A DNA stretch of 64,000 nt from UMGS172 sp045546915 (GTDB lineage Bacteria; Bacillota; Clostridia; Oscillospirales; Acutalibacteraceae), in the NCBI GenBank assembly GCA_045546915.1, contig JAZQDU010000009.1, positions 51,692 to 115,691 on the forward strand. Reading direction: 5' to 3'. Both the position numbers and the translations under genes were made by a program. This document shows, one piece after another, positions 27,860 through 35,680 of this stretch (its first letter is position 1; each line of letters opens with the position of its first letter). The notes under the pieces are model-generated. The model did not search any database, was not told where the DNA came from, and was given only the letters and a program-made list of their open reading frames with translations.

Positions 27860-29095
27860 TTATTCGAAGCAACTCTTTACAATCGCGATAACCTTATCCT
27901 GCTCCTCGGCAGTCATCTTAATATCGCTCGGCAAACACAAACCGCGTTCAAATATGTCGGCACTAACATCAAAACCGTCAACCGAAATAAAATCGTGCGA
28001 ACCATACATAGGTTGGTTATGAATAGGCTTCCAAATAGGTCTGCCTTCGACATTACAATCCGCAAGTGCCTGTAATATCTCAGTAGGACAGGTCTTTTTG
28101 CTTTCAGGTATAAATGTTGCCTCTAAATCAGTTCTTTCCTGCTTGCACATAAAGTCTTTATCTATAATCATGCAAGAAAGCCAATAGTTAGGACTTGTAT
28201 TTTCCATAACAGGGTTCATCTTAACGGGCAAATCCTCAAAAGCCTTGCTGTAACGCTCATAAATAGCCTTTTTCTTGGCAATATGTTCTTCAAGATAAGG
28301 ATATTGGCCACGGACAACACCGGCAACAACATTGCTCATTCGATAGTTATATCCAACATCAGTATGCTGATACCATGGGGCATTATCCCTCGATTGGGTT
28401 GACCATTTGCGAACCTTATCGGCAACCGCAACATCATTTGTCAACAAGCAACCACCCGAAGAACCGGTAATAATTTTATTACCGTTATAACTAACTACGG
28501 AATAATCTCCAAACGAACCGCACTGTTTACCGTTCAATGTGGCACCCATCGCCTCAGCGGCATCTTCCACAAGCAAAGCACCGTGCTTTTCGCAGATTTC
28601 TTTTATTAAATCCATACGTCCGGTAAAACCGTAAAGTTCAGCACAGACAACAAGTTTAACATCGGGATAAATCTCAAAAGCCTTTTCAAGTGCTTTAGGG
28701 TCCATATTCCATGTATCAGGCTCAGTGTCTATAAATACAGGAATACCTCCCTCATAAACAATGGGATTAACCGTTGCTACAAAGGTCATATCAGAGCAAA
28801 AAACACGTTTTCCGTCAAGCGTTCCCCGGCTGACCTCAGGTTTGCCGTAAATGGTTTGGCCTGCATGCCTTATAGCAAGATGCAATGCTGCTGTTCCGCA
28901 GGTTAAACCTACTGCATATTGCATACCTGTTTTTTCAGCGGCAATACGTTCAACTTCATTAATATTCTCACCCAACGTAGTCATCCAATTAGACTTGTAT
29001 GCTTCAGTCATATACTTCATCTCATCGCCGTGCATAGTAGGTGTGGCAAGCCAAACCTTATTTTCAAACGGCGTAAAATGATTAGTGAGTTTCAT
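27860..29095 (-). CDS. DegT/DnrJ/EryC1-family PLP aminotransferase
   Basis: 411-residue sugar aminotransferase of the type that converts a nucleotide-linked ketosugar to an amino sugar with PLP and glutamate. Family features are LTCGTAALHLAIRHAG, FVATVNPIVYEGGIPVFID, VVCAELYGFTGRMD, VEDAAEAMGATLNGKQCG and the Schiff-base Lys in SYNGNKIITGSSGG. It is the first gene of the minus-strand capsule operon; its start lies about 155 nt downstream of a consensus promoter. Relatives in glycan loci commonly make UDP-4-amino sugars, and the priming transferase just downstream would use the product. Confidence 0.93.
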   Translation of the reverse strand: MKLTNHFTPFENKVWLATPTMHGDEMKYMTEAYKSNWMTTLGENINEVERIAAEKTGMQYAVGLTCGTAALHLAIRHAGQTIYGKPEVSRGTLDGKRVFCSDMTFVATVNPIVYEGGIPVFIDTEPDTWNMDPKALEKAFEIYPDVKLVVCAELYGFTGRMDLIKEICEKHGALLVEDAAEAMGATLNGKQCGSFGDYSVVSYNGNKIITGSSGGCLLTNDVAVADKVRKWSTQSRDNAPWYQHTDVGYNYRMSNVVAGVVRGQYPYLEEHIAKKKAIYERYSKAFEDLPVKMNPVMENTSPNYWLSCMIIDKDFMCKQERTDLEATFIPESKKTCPTEILQALADCNVEGRPIWKPIHNQPMYGSHDFISVDGFDVSADIFERGLCLPSDIKMTAEEQDKVIAIVKSCFE

Positions 29096-29259
29096 TTATC
29101 TATCCCCTATTCTGTTTTGTATTCTGCCATATTAAGTGAATACAAAAGGACTATTTTTTATAAAACAAATACTGTTTTTAAGAGCAAAATTATTAGCACA
29201 AATCGATAGGTCTAAATGTACATAGACAACACTTATCTCATTGTGCATTTTGCCATATA

Positions 29260-29288
29260 ATAATATCACTTTTAATGCAAAATGTCAA
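29260..29288 (-). promoter_or_regulatory. Promoter of the capsule operon
   Basis: On the minus strand TTGACA (29288-29283), 17-bp spacer, TATTAT (29265-29260). It leaves an approximately 155-nt untranslated leader before the aminotransferase. The 422-nt divergent gap 29096-29517 holds this promoter and the trkA promoter; I see no gene or named riboswitch in it. Confidence 0.8.
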
Positions 29289-29428
29289 GTCAACAATTAT
29301 TGACATTGCATTGTTCTTTTCAACAAAAATTACATTAATACAATCCTTTTAGGTGACACATACATCAATTATTTGCCCAATGCATAAAACTCAATTAAAA
29401 AGCACATATTTACAAGATTTTACATCTA

Positions 29429-29457
29429 TTGACCTTTTTATGTAAGTGTATTATAAT
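29429..29457 (+). promoter_or_regulatory. Promoter of trkA-trkH-ABC operon
   Basis: TTGACC (29429-29434), 17-bp spacer, TATAAT (29452-29457), about 60 nt before the trkA start. An AAGAGG ribosome site follows. Confidence 0.85.
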
Positions 29458-29517
29458 TGTGATAGTATTTCATAGTGAAAAATGAAAGTCGAACAGTAAA
29501 TTAAGAAGAGGTATTTT

Positions 29518-30876
29518 ATGAAAATAATCATCGTTGGTTGCGGAAAAATTGGCACATCAATACTTGAAAGCCTTGTTAAAGAAGGGCACGATATTGTTGT
29601 GGTTGATGTCAACCAGAGTGTTTTGTTTGAAACGACAAACATATATGACGTGATGTGCGTATGCGGTAACGGAACCGATTATGATATTTTAAATGAAGCC
29701 GGCGCCTCAAAAGCCGAATTGGTAGTTGCCGTGACCGGCTCAGACGAACTTAATATGCTTAGTTGCTTTGTTGCACAAAGCATGGGTGCTAAACACACTA
29801 TTGCCCGCATAAGAAACCCTGAATACAGTGAAAACAGCCGTGCTTTTCTGCAAAATAAGTTAAGCCTTTCTCTTGCCATCAATCCCGAGGCTATGGTTGC
29901 AAAAGAACTTTATAATATGCTAAAACTTCCTGCCGTTGCAAAGGTAGACACCTTTTCGGGACGCAACTTTGAAATGGTCGAATTCAAATTAAAAGCCAAC
30001 TCTATGCTTAACGGCTTATCACTTGTTGAATTAAGAAAAAAATTCCAAGTAAACATTCTCGTCTGCGCTGTCGAGCGTGACTCTAACATATACATCCCCG
30101 ACGGTAACTTTGAACTTAAAAACAGTGACCGAATCAGTATTACGGGTGAAACTCAGGAAATACTGCGGTTCTTTAAAATGATAGACTTATCACAAAAAAG
30201 AGCAAGAAATGTTATGATAATCGGCGCCAGTCGCACCGCTTATTATCTTGCAAAAACGCTGATTGCAAGCGGCAGTTCTGTTAAAATTATAGAAAAAGAC
30301 CACGAACGCTGTAACGAATTCTGCAAGGCTTTACCTAAGGCCGTAATAATTAACGGCGACGGAGCACAACAAGAATTGCTGTTAGAGGAAGGCTTACACT
30401 CGGTCGATGCTTTAGTGGCACTTACAGGACTAGATGAAGAGAACATTTTGCTCTCGTTTTATGCCAAAACTCAAAATGTACCGCATGTAATAACAAAAAT
30501 TAACCGAGATGAATTTAGGTCGATGGCCGAAATTATGGGTATTGACTGCTTTGTATCGCCCAGAAAAACGGTTGCAAACCGACTTGTAAGTTATGCCCGT
30601 GCGCTTGAAAACACCATAGGCAGTAAAATTGAGACGCTTTACAAAATCATGGACGAAATGGCAGAAGCGCTTGAATTTATTGTTGATGATGACTGTGAAA
30701 TTATCGGTATACCGCTAAAAGACCTGAAAATCAAGAAAAACACTCTTGTTGCAGGTATAACACGCAACAGACGAAGTATCATTCCTTCCGGCAACGATAC
30801 AATACTTCCCGGTGACAAGGTTGTAATTCTGACAACCGGTCTTCATATCAACGATATTGCCGATATTATCGAATAG
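29518..30876 (+). CDS. trkA: Trk potassium uptake regulator TrkA
   Basis: 452-residue cytoplasmic gating ring subunit of the Trk/Ktr K+ channel. Two RCK modules are visible: the first Rossmann domain MKIIIVGCGKIGTSILESL with VVDVN at the end of beta-2, a TrkA_C domain around 140-220 (SLVELRKKF, YIPDGNFELKNSDRI), then a second RCK (NVMIIGASRTAYYLAKTLI with IIEKD) and a second TrkA_C ending VILTTGLHINDI. The second Rossmann loop has GASRTA rather than GxGxxG, so nucleotide binding there may be altered. It is followed after 9 nt by trkH. Confidence 0.95.
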   Translation: MKIIIVGCGKIGTSILESLVKEGHDIVVVDVNQSVLFETTNIYDVMCVCGNGTDYDILNEAGASKAELVVAVTGSDELNMLSCFVAQSMGAKHTIARIRNPEYSENSRAFLQNKLSLSLAINPEAMVAKELYNMLKLPAVAKVDTFSGRNFEMVEFKLKANSMLNGLSLVELRKKFQVNILVCAVERDSNIYIPDGNFELKNSDRISITGETQEILRFFKMIDLSQKRARNVMIIGASRTAYYLAKTLIASGSSVKIIEKDHERCNEFCKALPKAVIINGDGAQQELLLEEGLHSVDALVALTGLDEENILLSFYAKTQNVPHVITKINRDEFRSMAEIMGIDCFVSPRKTVANRLVSYARALENTIGSKIETLYKIMDEMAEALEFIVDDDCEIIGIPLKDLKIKKNTLVAGITRNRRSIIPSGNDTILPGDKVVILTTGLHINDIADIIE

Positions 30877-30885
30877 GAGTAACTC

Positions 30886-32331
30886 ATGAATCACAAAATG
30901 GTTTTAAGTACCACGGGGCATATTGTTTTAACCGAAGCGGTTCTTATGATATTACCCCTTGCCGTTTCTTTAATTTACAAAGAAAATTGTTTTTGGGGAT
31001 TCCTTATATCCATTGGGTTGACAGCCGCAATAGGTATTTTGCTTTCAGTGCTTTTTCGTACCAAAGACCGCGTTATATACGCAAAAGAAGGCTTTGTAAC
31101 CGTTGCTCTTGCATGGATAACCATGTCCCTTTTTGGTTCCATCCCCTTTATCATTAGCGGTGAAATTCCCAATTTTATCAATGCTTTCTTTGAAACAGTC
31201 AGCGGTTTTACAACAACCGGCGCATCGATTATTGAAGATTTGGAAAGCATGAGTCGAGGATTACTGTTCTGGAGAAGTTTTACTCATTGGATTGGCGGTA
31301 TGGGTGTTCTTGTCTTTGTTATGGCAATTATCCCCGATATTTCTGACCGTTCAATACACATTATCAGGGCTGAAATGCCGGGACCTGTTGTAGGAAAACT
31401 TGTACCAAAGGCAAAAGATACTGCCAAAATTCTTTATCTTATATACATTGCGCTGACGGTTGTTGAAATTATTATGTTGCTCGCCGGCGGTATGCCGTTG
31501 TTCGACAGTCTGATTCATTCCTTTGGTACTGCAGGAACCGGTGGTTTTGGAATAAAAGCCAACAGCATTGCAGGATACAGCCCTTATCTTCAATGGGTTA
31601 TTGCTGTTTTTATGCTGATATTCGGCATAAACTTCAATTTATATTATCTTTTGCTTTTAAGAAAATTCAAAAGTTTCCTTAAAAGTACCGAGATGTGGAT
31701 TTATATAATGATTGTTGCATTATCAACAGCAATAATATGTGCCAATATTCTTAGTATTTACGGCAATTTCTGGGAAGCTTTAAGAAATTCTGCTTTCCAA
31801 GTATCTTCAATAATAACCACAACCGGCTATTCAACCGCCGATTTTAACCTTTGGCCTGAACTTTCAAAGGGAATTTTGTTAATACTTATGTTTATTGGCG
31901 GATGTGCCGGTTCTACTGCCGGCGGACTTAAAATTTCAAGGTTTATTATTTTGCTGAAAATGATAAAACGTGAAATGAGGCACATGTTACATCCGCGTTC
32001 GGTAAACAGTATAGAATTTGAAGGCAAGACGGTTGAAAAAGAAACCATTACCAGTGCAGGCGTATATTTCACAATTTATATTGTTTGCTTTTTCTCGGTA
32101 TTTTTGTTGATTTGTCACGAACCTTTTGGCTTTGAAACAAATTTCTCCGCCACTGCTGCTTGCTTTAATAATGTCGGTCCCGGATTTGGCGGTGTTGGTC
32201 CTTTGTCATCCTTTGCAAATTATTCCGGTTTTTCGAAAATAATACTGTCATTTGCAATGCTTTTAGGACGACTTGAAATTTTCCCGCTTATTATCGCCTT
32301 CTACCCCGCAACTTGGTCTAAAAACAAATAA
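30886..32331 (+). CDS. trkH: Trk potassium channel subunit TrkH
   Basis: 481-residue membrane protein that forms the K+ pathway. The four-fold M1-P-M2 layout is visible, with selectivity-filter segments VSGFTTTGASI, GTAGTGGFGIKA, SIITTTGYSTADF and NNVGPGFGGVGP. A GGMGVLVFVMAI stretch and the C-terminal LGRLEIFPLI are family marks. RBS TAGGAG precedes the ATG. It forms an operon with trkA upstream and an ABC exporter 12 nt downstream. Confidence 0.95.
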   Translation: MNHKMVLSTTGHIVLTEAVLMILPLAVSLIYKENCFWGFLISIGLTAAIGILLSVLFRTKDRVIYAKEGFVTVALAWITMSLFGSIPFIISGEIPNFINAFFETVSGFTTTGASIIEDLESMSRGLLFWRSFTHWIGGMGVLVFVMAIIPDISDRSIHIIRAEMPGPVVGKLVPKAKDTAKILYLIYIALTVVEIIMLLAGGMPLFDSLIHSFGTAGTGGFGIKANSIAGYSPYLQWVIAVFMLIFGINFNLYYLLLLRKFKSFLKSTEMWIYIMIVALSTAIICANILSIYGNFWEALRNSAFQVSSIITTTGYSTADFNLWPELSKGILLILMFIGGCAGSTAGGLKISRFIILLKMIKREMRHMLHPRSVNSIEFEGKTVEKETITSAGVYFTIYIVCFFSVFLLICHEPFGFETNFSATAACFNNVGPGFGGVGPLSSFANYSGFSKIILSFAMLLGRLEIFPLIIAFYPATWSKNK

Positions 32332-32343
32332 AAGGATAACTTT

Positions 32344-34098
32344 ATGAAAAAAACAAACTCCAAACACGGATTATTAGCACGATTCCTACCCTATTACAAA
32401 AAATATACCGGTACGCTTATTTTTGACCTTATTTGTGCCGCACTTACCACCGTTTGCGAACTCATTTTACCCATGATAGTCCGTCATTTAACGGGGTTAG
32501 CAACCGACAATATTGCATTGCTCACCGTGTCACTCGTACTTAAATGCGCCGGATTATATTTAGTTTTACGCATTATAGATACATTGGCTAACTATTATAT
32601 GGCATCGGTCGGGCACATTATGGGCACTAAAATTGAGACCGATATGCGTCACGATATGTTTAACCACCTGCAAAAACTCTCTTTTTCATATTACGACAGC
32701 GCAAAAATCGGCACATTAATGTCGAGAATTACCAACGACCTTTTTGATGTCACCGAGTTTGCCCATCACTGCCCTGAGGAATTTTTTATAGCAGGTATTA
32801 AAATAATCTGCGCTTTTATACTGCTTTGTACTATAAACGTACCGCTTACTCTTATAATATTTGCAGTAATACCGCCAATGATTATTGTTCTTGCCATCTT
32901 TAGCCACCGAATGAAAGAAGGATTCAGAGAATCGCGCAAACAAATCGGCGAACTAAACTCACAAATTGAAGACAGTCTTTTAGGAATAAGAGTAGTAAAA
33001 TCCTTTGCGATGGAGGCTCACGAACAGGAAAGATTTGACGAGCGAAACGAAAAATTTTTGGGTATAAAGAAAAAAGTTTATCACATAATGGGCAGTTTTC
33101 AATCCTGCACGAGATTTTTTGATGGACTCTTATACATCATAGTTGTTGCAGTTGGTGCAATTTTTATTATCAACGGCGGCATTACCGCTGCAGATTACGT
33201 TGCTTATCTTTTATTTGTTTCTACACTTATGACCTCAATTCGCAGAATAGTTGAATTTTCCGAGCAGTTTCACAGGGGTATGACCGGTATAGAACGTTTT
33301 TGCGAAATACTCGATATTGAGCCCGATATAAAAGACTCAAAAAAGGCTAAAAAACTCACTAACGTTCAAGGAAAAATAGAATTTAAAAACGTATCTTTCA
33401 AATACGGTGAAAACCTTGATTATGTTATTAAAAATCTTGATTTATCGGTTAAAAAGGGTGAAAATATAGCTCTTGTCGGTCCCTCAGGCGGCGGCAAAAC
33501 CACGTTATGCTCACTTATTCCAAGGTTTTACGATACTTCAACAGGAAGTATATCTATTGACGGCATCGACATAAAGTCAGTAACATTGCGTTCACTTCGC
33601 GAGAATATAGGAACCGTTGCACAAGATGTTTATCTTTTTTCGGGCAGCGTTAGAGAAAATATTGCCTACGGTCGCCCCGACGCTACTGATGAAGAAATTG
33701 AAAATGCAGCAAAATTAGCAGGCGCTCACGAGTTTATAATAAACCTCCCCGACGGTTATGACACTTATGTTGGAGAACGCGGTGTGAAACTTTCAGGCGG
33801 ACAAAAACAACGCATATCAATCGCACGCGTTTTCTTAAAAGACCCACCAATTTTAATTCTCGACGAAGCAACAAGTGCTCTTGACAATGAGAGCGAACAC
33901 TTGGTACAAAAGTCGCTTGAAAAATTGGCGGTAGGCCGAACAACATTTACTATTGCCCATCGTCTGACCACTATAAAAAACGCCGACCGAATTATCGTGC
34001 TAACCGAAGACGGCATTGCCGAAACAGGAACTCACAAAGAACTTCTTAAACACGGCGGAATATATAGCGAACTCTATAAAATGTACTCATTACAATAA
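32344..34098 (+). CDS. ABC exporter, fused permease and ATPase (MsbA/MdlB type)
   Basis: 584-residue half-transporter expected to work as a dimer. Residues 1-320 carry six membrane helices (ABC_membrane domain). The ATPase has Walker A GPSGGGKTT (near 378), Q-loop TVAQDVYLFSG, signature LSGGQKQRISIARVF, Walker B ILILDEATSALD and the switch His in FTIAHRLTTI. The substrate cannot be predicted; similar genes are annotated as multidrug or lipid exporters. It shares an operon with trkAH and ends at a strong terminator. Confidence 0.93.
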   Translation: MKKTNSKHGLLARFLPYYKKYTGTLIFDLICAALTTVCELILPMIVRHLTGLATDNIALLTVSLVLKCAGLYLVLRIIDTLANYYMASVGHIMGTKIETDMRHDMFNHLQKLSFSYYDSAKIGTLMSRITNDLFDVTEFAHHCPEEFFIAGIKIICAFILLCTINVPLTLIIFAVIPPMIIVLAIFSHRMKEGFRESRKQIGELNSQIEDSLLGIRVVKSFAMEAHEQERFDERNEKFLGIKKKVYHIMGSFQSCTRFFDGLLYIIVVAVGAIFIINGGITAADYVAYLLFVSTLMTSIRRIVEFSEQFHRGMTGIERFCEILDIEPDIKDSKKAKKLTNVQGKIEFKNVSFKYGENLDYVIKNLDLSVKKGENIALVGPSGGGKTTLCSLIPRFYDTSTGSISIDGIDIKSVTLRSLRENIGTVAQDVYLFSGSVRENIAYGRPDATDEEIENAAKLAGAHEFIINLPDGYDTYVGERGVKLSGGQKQRISIARVFLKDPPILILDEATSALDNESEHLVQKSLEKLAVGRTTFTIAHRLTTIKNADRIIVLTEDGIAETGTHKELLKHGGIYSELYKMYSLQ

Positions 34099-34101
34099 AC
34101 A

Positions 34102-34132
34102 AAAACCTGCACATTTTAAATGTGCAGGTTTT
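34102..34132. terminator. Bidirectional terminator
   Basis: Perfect 15-bp stem from AAAACCTGCACATTT and its complement, with A and T runs on the two sides, between convergent genes. Confidence 0.9.
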
Positions 34133-34145
34133 AAAATTATAATTC

Positions 34146-35543
34146 TTAATAAATACCTTTTCTTTTTACATAAATTATTGCAACTGTGGCACCGCCAAAC
34201 AGCAACACTATAACAACCACAAAAACGATAAGTGCAGTGTTACTTTCTTCACTGCCTTCATTATCAAAGCCCGTTAAACCGCTTTTGACAGTGGTATTAC
34301 ACAATGCATATAAACTAAAGTGCGAAAGCGTTACCGAAGCGGTTGTACCGTCCTCACTAATAACAGATTCGACCAGTTCACGCTTGCCGTCATCGGTAAT
34401 ATGATACACCGCAACATTTGTACCGTATTCTTGAGGAATACTGAAACGAACCGTAACCTCTCCGCTTGGTTGAACAACAGAATTTTCTAAATATGCATTT
34501 ATATTAAACAACTTAAATTGTTGAGAAATACCTGTTAACGCAATCTTAGCAGTGCTGTACTCGGTATTGGTTTTAGTAATCTCCAAAACCTTGATTTCGG
34601 TACCTTCGGCAAATACGCCTTCCGAGGTTTCAAACGATATATTAGTAGCCTCATCATGTGCAGAGCAAGGTATTACCAACTGCGAAATCTCGTCACAAAC
34701 AATACATTTTGCTTGCTTTAAACCGGTTGAACTGATAGTAGCATCTGTAATAATTTCATACTCATTATAATTATGTCCTGAAGTTTGCACTACCTGTTGC
34801 TCAACCTTGGAACAAACTGTACATTTTCTTTCGTTAATTCCATTTTCAGTACAGTTTGAAACCTTTTTGACCGACCACTCACCATACGTATGCGGTGTAG
34901 AAGATATAGTTTCGGTAATTCTTCTGTTACAACGGGAACAGTCTCCTGCTTTTGTACCGGTTCTTGAACAGGTAGGCTCCCTTGTAACAGTAAAGTTTTG
35001 CACTTCATGACCGAGAGATGCTATTTCTTTAGTCTCAATAAATCCGCAAACAGCACATATTCTCTCCTCTTCACCCTTTGTCGTACAATCCGGTTGTTTT
35101 GAGTTTTGCCATCCGCCGAACGTATGACTTAACTTAGGAATCTCCTCAGTCTTAGTCTCACCGCAAACCGAACAAGTGAACTGTGTACTTCCTACTTCTT
35201 TACATGTAGGTTCAACTGTAACTGTGCCTTCGCCCCATACATGAGTGCACTCATTGTCGGGAGTATCTTCGGGAGTATCTTCGGGAGTATCCTCGGGAGT
35301 ATCCTCGGGAGTATCTTCGGGGGTGTCTTCCGGAGTGTCCTCAGGTGTATCCTCAGGAGTGTCTTCTGGAGTGTCCTCGGGTGTATCTTCGGGGGTGTCT
35401 TGGGGTACATTGTCCAAGTCCTCAGAATTTTCAAAATTATTATCTAAATCCAATTCATCAACCGCAAAACAATTTGTGGTTAACAAGGAAAAAGCCAGAA
35501 CAACCGTCATAACACATACGGCAAATCTCATTAAATTTTTCAT
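34146..35543 (-). CDS. Surface protein with DTPED repeats and CxxC-type repeat domains
   Basis: 465 residues. A signal peptide (LMRFAVCVMTVVLAFSLLTT) is followed by an acidic-Pro stalk of about nine or ten DTPE-D repeats (about residues 47-93). Four or five tandem domains of about 35-40 residues come next, each with CSVCGETKTEEI- or CAVCGFIETKEI-like Cys pairs and H-x-(F/Y)-G spacing. An Ig-like or TonB-dependent-like beta region follows, with one C-terminal membrane helix (IVFVVVIVLLFGGATVAIIY) and a short basic tail. The Cys-pair repeats are common in extracellular proteins of gut Clostridia and may bind metal or form disulfides. There is no LPxTG or NPQTN sorting motif, so anchoring is by the helix. 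Function unknown; adhesion is a guess. Confidence 0.8.
   Translation of the reverse strand: MKNLMRFAVCVMTVVLAFSLLTTNCFAVDELDLDNNFENSEDLDNVPQDTPEDTPEDTPEDTPEDTPEDTPEDTPEDTPEDTPEDTPEDTPEDTPDNECTHVWGEGTVTVEPTCKEVGSTQFTCSVCGETKTEEIPKLSHTFGGWQNSKQPDCTTKGEEERICAVCGFIETKEIASLGHEVQNFTVTREPTCSRTGTKAGDCSRCNRRITETISSTPHTYGEWSVKKVSNCTENGINERKCTVCSKVEQQVVQTSGHNYNEYEIITDATISSTGLKQAKCIVCDEISQLVIPCSAHDEATNISFETSEGVFAEGTEIKVLEITKTNTEYSTAKIALTGISQQFKLFNINAYLENSVVQPSGEVTVRFSIPQEYGTNVAVYHITDDGKRELVESVISEDGTTASVTLSHFSLYALCNTTVKSGLTGFDNEGSEESNTALIVFVVVIVLLFGGATVAIIYVKRKGIY
35264..35404 (-). repeat. 15-bp tandem repeat encoding DTPED
   Basis: About nine to ten in-frame copies of a 15-bp unit, read on the plus strand as variants of GTATCTTCGGGA plus three bases. 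Copies differ mostly at third codon positions, so the amino-acid repeat is kept while the DNA has diverged; copy number may vary between strains. Confidence 0.9.
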
Positions 35544-35603
35544 ATCCCAATCACCTTTTTATGTAATTAAAGAAAAAATTACATGATTCAATCTATTAAT
35601 TTA

Positions 35604-35632
35604 ATTATACGTATCAAGGATATTATTGTCAA
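35604..35632 (-). promoter_or_regulatory. Promoter of the repeat surface protein
   Basis: Minus strand: TTGACA (35632-35627), 17-bp spacer, TATAAT (35609-35604), about 60 nt before the start codon. Full consensus. Confidence 0.85.
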
Positions 35633-35644
35633 GAACATTGCCAT

Positions 35645-35680
35645 AAATAAACAACCGCAGTGATATGCGGTTGTTTATTT
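35645..35680. terminator. Terminator after the branching enzyme gene
   Basis: Perfect 15-bp stem (AAATAAACAACCGCA and complement) with a 6-nt loop in the gap between the branching-enzyme stop and the surface-protein promoter. Confidence 0.8.

Noticed and set aside
29096..29517. Riboswitch in the capsule or trk leader
   Set aside because: No conserved aptamer consensus was recognised; two divergent promoters account for the region.
35264..35404. CRISPR array
   Set aside because: The 15-bp units are contiguous, in frame and code for DTPED; there are no spacers and no cas genes.
35245..35586. Plus-strand frame rich in Ser-Gly-Val
   Set aside because: Antisense of the DTPED repeat coding sequence; the repeat keeps it open.
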